Assembly (NCBI GenBank): GCA_017307505.1 | Contig: JAFKEE010000016.1 | Location: 124,001-188,000, forward strand | Reading direction: 5' to 3' | DNA from: Acidobacteriota bacterium | GTDB lineage: Bacteria; Acidobacteriota; Terriglobia; Bryobacterales; Bryobacteraceae | Length of the DNA stretch: 64,000 bases | Shown: positions 1-8,815 of the stretch, piece after piece | How positions within the stretch are numbered: position 1 is the stretch's first letter | Layout: the number at the start of each line of letters is the position of its first letter | Translations under genes and position numbers: made by a program | Notes under the pieces: model-generated | Database searches by the model: none | Seen by the model: the letters and a program-made list of their open reading frames with translations, nothing else | What the model was told of the DNA's origin: nothing

Positions 1-937
1 CCTCGGCGCCGGGGAGTTCCACAACTCCGCTGGACACAAAGGGGGACCGGGCTTTCCGGAGACTCTGCGCGGCATCCTCCGCGCTCATCCCCAGGAATCT
101 GGTTTGCCAGTGGATCAGGTCGTTGGGCCTCTCGTCCGCCGGATAAGGGCGGCCGCCGGCCGGAGCCAGGTACTCGAGGAACTCGATGCCAGGCCCGGCC
201 GGGGCGCGTAGAGCAGTGATCCTCAGCCGCGCGCCAAACACGTTGTTCAGCCGCTCCTGCTCCGGACCATAGTTCTCGCTTTCGCCGGCGACCTTAAGGC
301 CCAGAAGGTCTCGATAGAACCTCAAACTCGCTTCTGTGTCTGAAATCACGATCGCCGTGTGGTCTATTCCCAGAAACAGCTCGCCGGACGCACGATGCCA
401 CTTGGCGGCCCCCTTGTCCGGGGGAAAGGCAAGGATCTCCAGCGGATGCCCGTCGGGATCACGAAAGTAGAAGGCCTGGATACCACCCGCATTCCGGTTC
501 CAGGCAGGCAGCACCTGCGGACCGCTGGAGGCGTGCCGCACCTTATTCTGCCGCAGCCACTGGTAGGCGCGATCCATGTCGCTGACGATCAGGGCCATGT
601 GCTGGAACCAGAGGTCGTTGCTGCGGGCCTCCGCCGGCGCCGGCCGCCCTTGCGGCGCCAGGAACTCCGTCAACTCAATAAACTCGTCACCCAGCCGCAG
701 GCGAGCCGTTCGAACCCGCGCGCCGAAGACACCGCTCGCGTGCTCCAGTTCCGGTCCGGCGGCTTCATACTCACTGACCTTCTGGAAGTGCAGCACCTGC
801 GTGTAGAAGCCGATGGAGCGGTCGAGATCCGAAACCGTGAGTCCTATCGAATCCACCGCCCGGATCAGGGGCGGCCCGCCCTCGGCCACGGCGGCCGCAG
901 CCGTCACAATGAATGCGAGCAACGTTCGGCGCAGCAT
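1..937 (-). CDS. Secreted protein with two VOC (glyoxalase/bleomycin-resistance) domains, 3' end cut by window
   Basis: At least 312 residues are read without a stop to the window edge. The first 20 or so residues (MLRRTLLAFIVTAAAAVA) look like a Sec signal peptide, so the protein is probably exported. Two tandem vicinal-oxygen-chelate repeats follow. The first begins around 'SIGLTVSDLDRSIGFYTQVL', and the second around 'GIDHTAIVISDTEASLRFYR'. Each repeat has the metal-ligand-type residues and the 'FYRDPDGHPLEI' type of strand. VOC proteins are metal-dependent isomerases, dioxygenases or binding proteins; the substrate cannot be told. The start ATG overlaps by one base the stop of the GMC oxidoreductase upstream (TGATG), so the two are translationally coupled and may act on the same compound. 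Confidence 0.88.
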   Translation of the reverse strand, partial: MLRRTLLAFIVTAAAAVAEGGPPLIRAVDSIGLTVSDLDRSIGFYTQVLHFQKVSEYEAAGPELEHASGVFGARVRTARLRLGDEFIELTEFLAPQGRPAPAEARSNDLWFQHMALIVSDMDRAYQWLRQNKVRHASSGPQVLPAWNRNAGGIQAFYFRDPDGHPLEILAFPPDKGAAKWHRASGELFLGIDHTAIVISDTEASLRFYRDLLGLKVAGESENYGPEQERLNNVFGARLRITALRAPAGPGIEFLEYLAPAGGRPYPADERPNDLIHWQTRFLGMSAEDAAQSLRKARSPFVSSGVVELPGAE

Positions 938-2508
938 CACGAGCCCAGCCTTTCGATGAGGTGATCGCCCACGCGCAACGCGTTCGCCATGATGGTGAGA
1001 GCCGGGTTGACCGCTCCGCTGGAGGGGAAGAAGCTGCCGTCCACGACATACAGGTTGTCGAGTTCATGCGCCTTGCAGTTCACATCCAGCGCCGAGGTGG
1101 CAGGATCCTCGCCAAACCGGATGGTTCCGTTCTGGTGCGCCACACCGGCCAGCGGGATCCGCTCCCCCAGAAACAGGTTGCGCGCAAAGAGACCCTGATG
1201 ACACTCGTGTCCATGCATCGGGCACGCCGTCTGCTGCTGCATCAGGCGCTTCAGCTTCGCAATCAACCGCTTGTGACCCTCTTCGTTGTTGGGCCGGTAG
1301 GACAGCACGATGTTGCCCTCGCGATCCAGCGTCACCCGGTTATCAGGATCCGGCAGGTCTTCCGAAGTGAGCCAGAAATCCAGCGAGTGACTGGCCATCA
1401 GATCGAGCGTGAAGCCCGGCGCAATGGCCGGCGCGCCGGCCTTCAGCGTCTGCCCGTCGAGCTTGCCGACAAAGGAGATGTGACCCATCGGGTAGGGGAA
1501 GTCCTCACAGCCGAAGTAGAAATCGTTCACGGAAAGGGTCTTCTGGAAGACCGTCGGATTCGGGCACTTCGACAGCGCCATCAGCACGGAGTTCGTGTGG
1601 CCCATATAGTGCCGGCCCACTACCCCGGACCCGTTCGCCAACCCCTGCGGGTGGCGCTCTGAAGCGGAGCGCAGCAGCAATGCCGCCGAATTGATGGCGC
1701 CGCAGGAGACGACAACCATCGACGCTGAATACTCGGCCCGCTCGCCATCGTGCTCAACGTGAACCCGGGTCACTTCGCGCCCCGAGGCGCTCGTCTCCAG
1801 GCGTTCCACCTTTGCATTCGTCAGCAGTGTGAAGTTCGGATAGCGCAGGCTCGGATCGATGGCCAAAACCTGGGCATCGGCTTTCGCATACACGAGGCAG
1901 GGGAAGCCGTCGCAGGTGGAGCAGCGGATGCACTTGCTGGCCTGCCGGTCCTTCTCATTCAGCATCACGCCCAGAGGAGTGTGGAAAGGATGCAGCCCCA
2001 GACGCTGGAAGTCCTCGTGCAATTGCTGCATGCGCGGTTCGTGGCTGACGGCCGGGTAGGGATACTGGCCGCACGCAGACGGCTCGGTCGGATCTTCGCC
2101 GCGCTCGCCGTGCACGTGGTACATCCGCTCCGCCTGCGTGTAGTAAGGCTGCAGATCGTCATAGGAGATCGGCCAGGCGGGAGACTTGCCGCCATGATGC
2201 CGCAGCTCTCCGAAGTCTCCCTTCCGCAGGCGGAACAGGGCTGCCCCATAGAACTTGGTATTCCCGCCCACGCAGTAATTGGTGTGCGGGTGCAGCGGCT
2301 TGCCGTCGCGGTCGTGCCAGACCTCCTGCGTCTGGTACTTCCCATGCAGATTCACGGCCGCCGGATCCCAGTTGTCCTTTTCACGAGGCACATAGCCGCC
2401 GCGCTCCAGCACGAGCACGCGTTTGCCCGTGGGCGCCAGTTTGTGAGCAAGGGTGCCGCCGCCGGCGCCCGTACCGATGATGATGACGTCGTAATGGTTG
2501 TTGTGCAT
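937..2508 (-). CDS. GMC family FAD-dependent oxidoreductase
   Basis: This is a 523-residue flavoprotein of the glucose-methanol-choline family. The N-terminal FAD-binding Rossmann motif is VIIIGTGAGGGTLAHKL (about residues 9-25). The C-terminal GMC signature region reads DGSFFPSSGAVNPALTIMANA. A cysteine cluster CIRCSTCDGFPC lies mid-protein and is typical of the cholesterol-oxidase/gluconate-dehydrogenase-like branch. No signal peptide is evident, so the protein is probably cytoplasmic unless co-exported with a partner. The substrate (an alcohol or sugar) is unknown. It is coupled to the downstream double-VOC gene by a 1-bp overlap and preceded by the aquaporin gene 69 bp upstream, so a three-gene operon is likely. 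Confidence 0.93.
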   Translation of the reverse strand: MHNNHYDVIIIGTGAGGGTLAHKLAPTGKRVLVLERGGYVPREKDNWDPAAVNLHGKYQTQEVWHDRDGKPLHPHTNYCVGGNTKFYGAALFRLRKGDFGELRHHGGKSPAWPISYDDLQPYYTQAERMYHVHGERGEDPTEPSACGQYPYPAVSHEPRMQQLHEDFQRLGLHPFHTPLGVMLNEKDRQASKCIRCSTCDGFPCLVYAKADAQVLAIDPSLRYPNFTLLTNAKVERLETSASGREVTRVHVEHDGERAEYSASMVVVSCGAINSAALLLRSASERHPQGLANGSGVVGRHYMGHTNSVLMALSKCPNPTVFQKTLSVNDFYFGCEDFPYPMGHISFVGKLDGQTLKAGAPAIAPGFTLDLMASHSLDFWLTSEDLPDPDNRVTLDREGNIVLSYRPNNEEGHKRLIAKLKRLMQQQTACPMHGHECHQGLFARNLFLGERIPLAGVAHQNGTIRFGEDPATSALDVNCKAHELDNLYVVDGSFFPSSGAVNPALTIMANALRVGDHLIERLGS

Positions 2509-2577
2509 AAGGCGTCCTTCCCGCGCGTGGGCGCAGTGGTGGTGAGGGAATCCCAGGCAAAGCGCGCAGGCCGGAGA

Positions 2578-3432
2578 TCAGTCGCTCTGCTGTTCTTCGA
2601 GTTCGTGGAACCGGCAGCGGAAGATGCAGCGCTGCCCGTTGTGGTGATGAAACTTCGCACACAGAACCTGGCCCTGGCTGCGGTAGAGCGCCGCCGCCAG
2701 CAGCATGCCCAAGGGGGGCGCCGTAAAGTAAACCCACAGCGCCGTAAAGTCGCTGGCAAAGACCGAGGAGCCGAACGTGCGGGCCGGGTTCATACTCATG
2801 CCGGAAACCGGAGCCTCGACGCTGATGAACAGCGCCACCATGGCGCCGGCGAAAAACGGTGCCAGGCGAGCCCAGCGCGGGCGGTTCGAGGCGTTCAGCA
2901 CCACATAGAGCAGCAGGAAGGAAATGAGCAGCTCCGCTACGAAAGCGGCGAAGATGCCCTTCTCACCCGGCACGGTGGCCACGTAGTTGACCGAAGTGTG
3001 ACGCAGCGGGAATCCAATGAAAAGGTCGGCGAGACCCACACCCAGCAGCCCGCCCAGGAACTGCGCCGCCGCATAGAACAGGGCATCCCAGCGCTCGATC
3101 TTGCCCAGTACATAAAAGGACAGTGTGACCGCCGGGTTCATATGCGCGCCGGACCGCTGCCCCCAGGGGGAATGAATGATCGCGATCGCCGTGAGCCCCA
3201 TCGCCAGTCCGCCCACGATCCGGCGGCTGCCGGGGCTCTCAATGGCCTGTTGCAGCGGAGACATCGGGTGATCCAGCAGCACTCCGAAGATGCAGGCTGA
3301 GATCATGAACAGCCCCAGGTTCGCCGCCTCCATCAGGTATTCAGGCCAGTGCGCCGCGAGCGCTTCCAGCATGGGGCGGTCGTGGGCTTGGATGGTTTCG
3401 CTTGACTTGGCGGCTTGCATCGGGAATCTCAT
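2578..3432 (-). CDS. MIP family aquaporin/glycerol-type channel with Cys/His-rich C-terminus
   Basis: 284 residues with six predicted membrane spans and both NPA boxes: SGAHMNPAVT (NPA at 99-101) and SGMSMNPART (NPA at 215-217). The pore arginine follows the second NPA. The family conducts water or small neutral solutes across the inner membrane. The last 25 or so residues are unusual, carrying CAKFHHHNGQRCIFRCRF, a Cys/His cluster that could bind a metal. An inverted repeat GAGGT-AATC-ACCTC (3442-3455) sits just upstream of the start. It is too far from the ATG to be a good ribosome site and may be an operator. The start at 3432 is the longest option; ATG at 3420 is an alternative. Confidence 0.93.
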   Translation of the reverse strand: MRFPMQAAKSSETIQAHDRPMLEALAAHWPEYLMEAANLGLFMISACIFGVLLDHPMSPLQQAIESPGSRRIVGGLAMGLTAIAIIHSPWGQRSGAHMNPAVTLSFYVLGKIERWDALFYAAAQFLGGLLGVGLADLFIGFPLRHTSVNYVATVPGEKGIFAAFVAELLISFLLLYVVLNASNRPRWARLAPFFAGAMVALFISVEAPVSGMSMNPARTFGSSVFASDFTALWVYFTAPPLGMLLAAALYRSQGQVLCAKFHHHNGQRCIFRCRFHELEEQQSD

Positions 3433-3564
3433 TCGGCCACTGAGGTAATCACCTCCGGCCGCGAGCGTATTCCGCGCCCGCCCATCTCTTTTTCTGGATC
3501 AGCGGAATACGATGCCGATGGAATAAAGGCGTCCGCGGCCCGGATAGTGGCTGGTGTGAATCCC

Positions 3565-4137
3565 ATGGCAACACCCACACGAAATTGCGAGCCGCGCGTG
3601 CGCGAACGGCAGGATGCCCTGATTGCCACCAACCTCCGCTGGCTGCGCCAGGCCCTGGCCCTGCTGGGCCGGTTGAGCGACGCAGACTATTCGACCATAC
3701 CCGTGGGCTTGGCCCCGCATAGGGCCGGCAGCCATCTGCGCCACATCCTCGAGTTCTATGAGTGCTTCCTGGAAGGCGTGGAATCCGCGCACATTGATTA
3801 TGATGCGCGGCGGCGGGATGAGGCGGTCGAACGCAGCCGCTCCACCGCGGCCGCCCGGATTCACTCCATCATCCACCGGCTGGAGACGATGCCCGCCCTG
3901 CGCTGCGACGGCGCGGTTTGGGTGCGGATGGAAGACACCGACCCCTCCGAAGTGCTCGATAGCTTTCTCATGTCTTCGGTCAGCCGCGAGCTGCAAACCC
4001 TCAGCAGCCATACCATCCATCACTTCGCTCTGATCTCTGTCACCCTGCTGGCTCACGGAGTCGCGGTGGAACCGGACTTCGGCATGGCACCGTCCACGCT
4101 CCGGCATCTGGCCACCAGGAAGGCGGCCGCCGCCTGA
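3565..4137 (+). CDS. DinB-like four-helix protein
   Basis: 190 residues from the ATG at 3565. A longer frame reaches 3415 but would run into the divergent aquaporin gene. The helical protein has histidines spaced as in the DinB/YfiT metal-binding fold: HLRHILEFYE in the first half and SHTIHHFALI near the end. DinB-like proteins include metal-dependent thiol transferases and many uncharacterised members. The stop and the next start overlap (TGATG at 4135-4139), which places it first in a tightly packed operon with an NRDE protein, a VTT-ATP-grasp fusion and a methyltransferase. Its specific role is unknown. Confidence 0.82.
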   Translation: MATPTRNCEPRVRERQDALIATNLRWLRQALALLGRLSDADYSTIPVGLAPHRAGSHLRHILEFYECFLEGVESAHIDYDARRRDEAVERSRSTAAARIHSIIHRLETMPALRCDGAVWVRMEDTDPSEVLDSFLMSSVSRELQTLSSHTIHHFALISVTLLAHGVAVEPDFGMAPSTLRHLATRKAAAA

Positions 4138-4868
4138 TGTGCACCGTAAGCTGGCTCCATCATGACAGCGGCTATGAACTGCTGTGCAATCGCGATGAGA
4201 AGCTCACCCGCCGGCCGGCGAGGGCTCCGCAAGTGCAGCAGCGGGATGGGATCCGGTTTGCCGCCCCCATAGACGGCGACCACGGCGGCTCCTGGATCAG
4301 TGTGAACGAACACGGCGTCGCCCTCTGCCTGTTGAACGGCGCGAATCTGGGCGTCTCTCGCCCAACACCCGGCTCCACCGGCCTCAGAAGCCGCGGCCTG
4401 ATCCTGCTGGCGCTGGCCGGTGCCCCCTCCGCGATGGCCGCTCTCGAACAGTTGGACAGCACCGGTCTCGGCCTGACGGCCCCCTTCACCCTTCTGGCCT
4501 TGGAGCCCGGTCTGCCCGCCTCCGTAGCGGAATGGAACGGCGAGGAACTGGCGATCCTCCTGAACGCCGATCCGTTCATGCCGCTGGTCTCCTCCTCGTT
4601 CGATCCACAGGCAGTGCGCAGCCGCAGGCGCGATGAATTCGCGCTTCGCACGCGTGCCTGTGTCGATGGGCCAGCCCTCTATCGCTTCCATGAGAGCCAT
4701 GGCGGCGGACCCAGCGCGTACACGCCCTGCATGCACCGTCCGGATGCGCAGACCGTCAGCTTCAGCTGGATCAAGGTGGATGACCGCTCGGTCGAATTCT
4801 TCTACTCTCCCGCCGCCCCGTGCCGCTGGCAGCCGGGCCAGACTCTGCAGTTGGAGCGGCGGCCATGA
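4137..4868 (+). CDS. NRDE (TANGO2-like) family protein
   Basis: 243 residues starting MCTVSW and carrying the family-defining CNRDE motif at about residue 20. A glycine-rich GGSWISVNEHGVALCLLN strand follows. The N-terminal Cys-2 after methionine removal is characteristic of Ntn-hydrolase-like NRDE proteins, which are related to eukaryotic TANGO2 (lipid and heme homeostasis). The enzymatic reaction is not established. It overlaps its neighbours on both sides by 1 and 4 bp, so it is made together with the DinB-like and VTT-ATP-grasp proteins. Confidence 0.88.
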   Translation: MCTVSWLHHDSGYELLCNRDEKLTRRPARAPQVQQRDGIRFAAPIDGDHGGSWISVNEHGVALCLLNGANLGVSRPTPGSTGLRSRGLILLALAGAPSAMAALEQLDSTGLGLTAPFTLLALEPGLPASVAEWNGEELAILLNADPFMPLVSSSFDPQAVRSRRRDEFALRTRACVDGPALYRFHESHGGGPSAYTPCMHRPDAQTVSFSWIKVDDRSVEFFYSPAAPCRWQPGQTLQLERRP

Positions 4869-6505
4869 GCTCGCAGTTACTCGCCATCGCCCTGGCCACT
4901 TTCGCCAGCGAAGACCTCGCCTGCATCGGCACGGGCGTGCTCATCGCTCAGGGAAAGCTGGACTTCGTCCCAGGCGTCCTGGCCTGCACCGCCGGCATCT
5001 TCGCCGGAGACATCCTGCTCTTCCTGCTCGGCCGGCTCGCCGGAGCAACCGTCATGCGGTGGCCGCCCATGGCGCGGTTTCTGCCGCCGGCCCGCGTCCA
5101 CCAGGCATCGCAATGGCTCAGCCGGCGCGGCCTGGTTGTCGTGTTTCTCAGCCGCTTCACCCCTGGCTTGCGGCTCCCCACCTACTTCGCGGCAGGCTTG
5201 CTGCGGACCAGCCTCTGGCGCTTCACGTCGCTGTTCGCCTTGGCCGCTGCCGTGTGGACGCCGCTGCTGGTGGGCTCCGCCGTGCTCTTGGGAGAAGCAG
5301 CCCTGCGTACCGTCTTCGAGCATCAGGGCGGCGGCATCCTGGCTACCCTGGCACTCTCGGCCTCCGCCCTGCTCCTCCTGCGCAGAGCGCGAAGCCTGCT
5401 CACCTTCCAGCACCGCCGCCGTTGGTCCGGCCGGATACAACGTCTGTGGCGCTGGGAGTTCTGGCCTGCCTGGGCTGCTTACCTGCCCGTCGTGCCTTAC
5501 CTGCTGTGGCTCGCGGCGCGGCACCGGTCGCTCACGGTCTTCACCGCTGCGAATCCCGGCATCGTGACCGGTGGTCTGTTCGGCGAATCCAAGTCGGAGA
5601 TCCTCTCGCAATTGGGCAGCGCCGCCGCCAGGTTCCAGCTCATCCCGCGGGGCCTCACCCCCGGCGCGCGCATCGCTTTGGCGCAGCAGTTCCTGGTCCG
5701 CCACGCTCTCGACTACCCCGTCGTCCTGAAGCCCGATGTGGGCGAGCGTGGACAGGGTGTCGTCATCGCCCGTGCCCGCACTGAGTTGGAGTCTTATCTG
5801 CACGCCGCGCAGGGCGACGTGATCCTCCAGCGTTATGTCAGCGGCCTCGAGTTCGGCGTATTCTATCATCGCCGGCCAGGGGCATCTGCCGGCGTGGTCA
5901 CCTCCATCACCGGCAAAACCTTCCCGGTTGTTGTGGGCGATGGAGTCACTCCGCTGCAGGCGCTGATCCTCCGCGACGACCGCGCCGTCTGCCTCGCCCC
6001 CGTCTACGAGAGGCTTTGCCGCCGTAGCTTGGACGAAGTGCCCCAACCGGGCGAGCCTGTCCAACTGGTGGAGATCGGCTCCCATTGCCGTGGAGCGGTC
6101 TTCACCAACGGAGCTCACCTTTGGAGCCCTGCCCTGGAAGCTGAGATCGATCGCATCAGTAAGCAGCACGCCGGTTTTGCCTTTGGCCGCTTCGATGTTC
6201 GGGTGCCGTCCGCGGAGGATTTCCGCTCCGGACGCAACATCAGCGTGATCGAACTAAACGGAGTCGGCGCGGAGGCGACCCACGTCTACGACCCGTCCGT
6301 TAGCCTGCTGTCCGCCTACGCGGCCATGTTCCAGCACTGGAAACTGGCCTTCGAGATCGGCTCCCTTCAGCGCCGGCGCGGCGCGCAGCCCACATCTCTC
6401 ACGGTCCTGCTGCGGCTTTGGCTCCAGCGGCGGGCAGCGCACCAGGCAACGAAACCGGGCGGCCTGTCAGGCGGGGTGAAGTGTGAAGCGCATCAACCGG
6501 CCTGA
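4865..6505 (+). CDS. Fusion of VTT/DedA membrane domain and ATP-grasp-like ligase domain
   Basis: 546 residues from ATG 4865, which overlaps the NRDE stop (ATGA). Residues about 5-190 form a VTT/DedA (SNARE-associated) membrane module with the conserved FLSRFTPGLRLPTYFAAG segment; such modules scramble or flip lipids and undecaprenyl carriers. A further transmembrane stretch (about 200-225) leads to a C-terminal soluble part. That part has ATP-grasp features: PVVLKPDVGERGQGVVI (ATP-binding strand and lysine), VILQRYVSGLEFGVF, and FDVRVP...VIELNGVGAEATHVYDP (metal-ligand E/N). ATP-grasp enzymes join carboxylates to amines or thiols. The fusion suggests ATP-dependent ligation of a lipid-linked or membrane substrate. 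That is inference; no substrate can be named. Confidence 0.87.
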   Translation: MSSQLLAIALATFASEDLACIGTGVLIAQGKLDFVPGVLACTAGIFAGDILLFLLGRLAGATVMRWPPMARFLPPARVHQASQWLSRRGLVVVFLSRFTPGLRLPTYFAAGLLRTSLWRFTSLFALAAAVWTPLLVGSAVLLGEAALRTVFEHQGGGILATLALSASALLLLRRARSLLTFQHRRRWSGRIQRLWRWEFWPAWAAYLPVVPYLLWLAARHRSLTVFTAANPGIVTGGLFGESKSEILSQLGSAAARFQLIPRGLTPGARIALAQQFLVRHALDYPVVLKPDVGERGQGVVIARARTELESYLHAAQGDVILQRYVSGLEFGVFYHRRPGASAGVVTSITGKTFPVVVGDGVTPLQALILRDDRAVCLAPVYERLCRRSLDEVPQPGEPVQLVEIGSHCRGAVFTNGAHLWSPALEAEIDRISKQHAGFAFGRFDVRVPSAEDFRSGRNISVIELNGVGAEATHVYDPSVSLLSAYAAMFQHWKLAFEIGSLQRRRGAQPTSLTVLLRLWLQRRAAHQATKPGGLSGGVKCEAHQPA

Positions 6506-7250
6506 ACTGCTCGACGAATCACACATCGACCCCGCTGCCTTGCGGGGCAACCTGCAGGATCTGGCACGTCTGAACCGCCTTTTCGGCGGCCGTGCATTGA
6601 TCCTCAAAACCCTCAGAGCCCTGGTCGCGAACCACCCCGCCGGTCAACCGCTGACCATCGTCGATGCCGGCACCGGCAGCGCCGACGTGCCCCGGGCGAT
6701 TGTGCATTGGGCACGCGCCAGCGGTCTGACCGCGCGAATCATCGCCTGCGATATGCATCCTCAAGTCGCGCGGATCGCCCGCGCCAAATGCGCCGCTTAC
6801 CCCGAGATTGAGATTGTCCGGGCCGATGTCACCTGTCTGCCCTTCGCGGCTGGCAGCTTGCACATCGCTCTCTGCTCGCTCCTTCTGCATCACCTGACCG
6901 AGGCCCAGGTGCGCCTGGCGCTGAGCGAACTCCGGCGCGTGGCCCGCCAGGCCGTCATCGTCAGTGACCTCATTCGCGGTCGCCTGCCTTATTGGGGCGT
7001 CAAGCTGGCAACCAGCTTGCTCAGCCGCAATCCCCTGACGCGAAACGACGGGCCGTTGAGTGTTCGCAGGGCCTTCACGTTGGAAGAGATGCGACGGTTA
7101 GGAGTAGAGGCGGGCTGCCCGGACCTGCAACTGCGTTCAGTGCCGGGCTTCCGAATGCTAGGCATCGCACCGGGCACCGCGGCTCACGCCGCTACGCCGA
7201 CAGGAGCCCGCCGCGAACGCGATTTCGCGATCCACGCGGCCGCCCGGTAA
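6483..7250 (+). CDS. Class I SAM-dependent methyltransferase
   Basis: 255 residues from a GTG start at 6483, preceded by AGGCGGGG and overlapping the ATP-grasp gene by 23 bp. Motif I is TIVDAGTGSADVP (about residues 57-69), followed by IACDMHPQVARIARAK, and a post-motif region IVRADVTCLPFAAGSLHIALCSLLLHHL typical of class I Rossmann methyltransferases acting on small molecules or lipids/polyketides. It is the last gene of the DinB/NRDE/VTT-ATP-grasp operon. Its 3' end overlaps the convergent msrQ gene by 67 bp. Confidence 0.92.
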   Translation: MKRINRPELLDESHIDPAALRGNLQDLARLNRLFGGRALILKTLRALVANHPAGQPLTIVDAGTGSADVPRAIVHWARASGLTARIIACDMHPQVARIARAKCAAYPEIEIVRADVTCLPFAAGSLHIALCSLLLHHLTEAQVRLALSELRRVARQAVIVSDLIRGRLPYWGVKLATSLLSRNPLTRNDGPLSVRRAFTLEEMRRLGVEAGCPDLQLRSVPGFRMLGIAPGTAAHAATPTGARRERDFAIHAAAR

Positions 7251-7810
7251 AGCAGCAGAATGGCCGCCAGGGTCCCGTAGAACACCGGCCTGGTCACGTC
7301 CAGCTTCACCAGCCAGTAGTAGTGGATCACCCCGGCCACGATGCTGACATAGGTCAACCTGTGCAGCATCTGCCAGCGCTTGCCGCCCATCCGCCGGATC
7401 CACCCCGCGGTGGAAGTGATGGCCAGTGGGACCATCAGCACCAGCCCCAGCGTCCCAATCGTGATGTAAGGTCGCTTCGCGATGTCCTTCACTATCTCCG
7501 GCCAGTCGAAGAACTTGTCAAACCACAGATAGGTCATCAGGTGCAGGCAGCCGTAGAAGAACGCATACAGCCCCAGCATGCGCCGGAACCGGATAAGGTC
7601 CGGCATGTTCAGCAGCTTGCGCAGAGGGGTGACGGCGAGAGTGAAGACAAGAAAGCGCAGTGTCCAGTCGCCGGTCGCGTAGGTAATGAATTGCAGGGGA
7701 TTGGCGCCCAGATCGTCATGGAAGAACCGCCAGACGAGCAGCAGCACAGGCGCCAGAGCCGCGGTAAACACCACGGGCTTCGCCCATCGGCTGGTGAGGA
7801 TGCGCTTCAT
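7184..7810 (-). CDS. msrQ: MsrQ, heme-binding membrane subunit of methionine sulfoxide reductase
   Basis: 208 residues from ATG 7810. It has the six-helix ferric-reductase-like (YedZ) fold, with the family histidines visible in GLYAFFYGCLHLMTY, WQMLHRLTY and GVIHYYWL. MsrQ takes electrons from the quinone pool or flavin and passes them to periplasmic MsrP for repair of oxidised methionines. The gene lies 5 bp after msrP, the standard msrPQ arrangement. The stop codon lies inside the end of the convergent methyltransferase gene (67-bp overlap). Confidence 0.95.
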   Translation of the reverse strand: MKRILTSRWAKPVVFTAALAPVLLLVWRFFHDDLGANPLQFITYATGDWTLRFLVFTLAVTPLRKLLNMPDLIRFRRMLGLYAFFYGCLHLMTYLWFDKFFDWPEIVKDIAKRPYITIGTLGLVLMVPLAITSTAGWIRRMGGKRWQMLHRLTYVSIVAGVIHYYWLVKLDVTRPVFYGTLAAILLLYRAAAWIAKSRSRRAPVGVAA

Positions 7811-7815
7811 GGCGG

Positions 7816-8751
7816 TTAGTAGTTCTTCTTGAGATCCATGCCGGAATAGAGCCCGGCCACCTGATCGCCATAACCGTTGAACATCAGCGTGTCGCGCTTG
7901 AAGAACTCTCCGATGCGCCGCTCCTTGGCCTGCGACCAGCGGGGGTGATCCACGTTCGGATTCACGTTCGAGTAAAAGCCATACTCCCGTGCGGCCATGG
8001 TGTTCCAGCTCGTCGAGGGCTGGCCGCCGACCAGACGGATGCGGTTGATCGACTTGATGCCCTTGAAGCCATACTTCCACGGCACGGTCAGACGCAGTGG
8101 GGCGCCATTCTGATTCGGCAGCACCTCTCCATAGAGACCCACCGTGAGCATGGTCAGCGGATGCATGGCCTCGTCCAGCCGCAGCCCTTCCATATAGGGG
8201 AAGTCCAGCGCACCGGCACGCGGCATCTGCCGGGGATCATAAAGACTCTGGAAGGCCACATACTTCGCCTTGGCGGTAGGCTCCACCAGCTTCAGCAGGG
8301 CACTCAGCGGGATGCCGATCCACGGCACGATCATCGACCAGGCCTCGACACAGCGGTGGCGGTAGATGCGCTCCTCCAGCGGAGCCGCCTTGAGAATCTC
8401 ACTGATATCGAACTTCTTCGGCTTGGCCACATCGCCTTCCACCGAGACGATCCAGGGCGAGGTGCGGAAGTTTCTGGCGTTCACTGCCGGAGAGTCCTTG
8501 TCCGTCCCGAACTCGTAGAAGTTGTTGTATGTGGTCACGTCCTTATAGGGCGTCAGCTTGTCGTCCACCGTGTAGCGGCTTTTCACCACGCCTTCCAGCT
8601 TCGTACCCGCCTGGGCCCGCTGCTCTGTCAGCGCCAAGGCACCGAGCGCGAGCGAGCCCGCCGACAGGAAGCGGCGGCGGTTCAGATACTGCTCCTTCGG
8701 TGTCACCTGCGAATAGCGAAGATCGCTGGACTGTCTGGACTTGATGATCAT
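7816..8751 (-). CDS. msrP: MsrP, periplasmic molybdopterin methionine sulfoxide reductase catalytic subunit
   Basis: 311 residues from ATG 8751, preceded by GAGGGG. A twin-arginine signal [18 protein letters not shown] begins near residue 25, so the folded molybdenum enzyme is Tat-exported. The oxidoreductase molybdopterin domain follows, with the Mo-ligating cysteine in [15 protein letters not shown]. The C-terminal [20 protein letters not shown] is diagnostic of MsrP/YedY. It reduces methionine sulfoxide residues in envelope proteins with electrons from MsrQ. An 11-bp palindrome ACGGTAACCGT (8785-8795) lies 34 bp upstream of the start and could be an operator. Confidence 0.96.
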   Translation of the reverse strand: MIIKSRQSSDLRYSQVTPKEQYLNRRRFLSAGSLALGALALTEQRAQAGTKLEGVVKSRYTVDDKLTPYKDVTTYNNFYEFGTDKDSPAVNARNFRTSPWIVSVEGDVAKPKKFDISEILKAAPLEERIYRHRCVEAWSMIVPWIGIPLSALLKLVEPTAKAKYVAFQSLYDPRQMPRAGALDFPYMEGLRLDEAMHPLTMLTVGLYGEVLPNQNGAPLRLTVPWKYGFKGIKSINRIRLVGGQPSTSWNTMAAREYGFYSNVNPNVDHPRWSQAKERRIGEFFKRDTLMFNGYGDQVAGLYSGMDLKKNY

Positions 8752-8815
8752 TCTCGGCCCCTCTTCCATGTTTCTGATGCAGTTACGGTAACCGTGGTTC
8801 CAGCGCGCACGGGGA

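Noticed and set aside
1750-3300. 516-codon plus-strand open frame
   Set aside because: Covers the complement of the GMC oxidoreductase and aquaporin genes, both well supported; no recognisable domain.
4877-6169. 430-codon minus-strand open frame
   Set aside because: Complement of the VTT-ATP-grasp gene; Glu/Gln/Gly-rich shadow translation.
8785-8795. ACGGTAACCGT palindrome as a definite msrP operator
   Set aside because: The 11-bp dyad is real but short enough to occur by chance in this GC content; noted in the msrP entry only.
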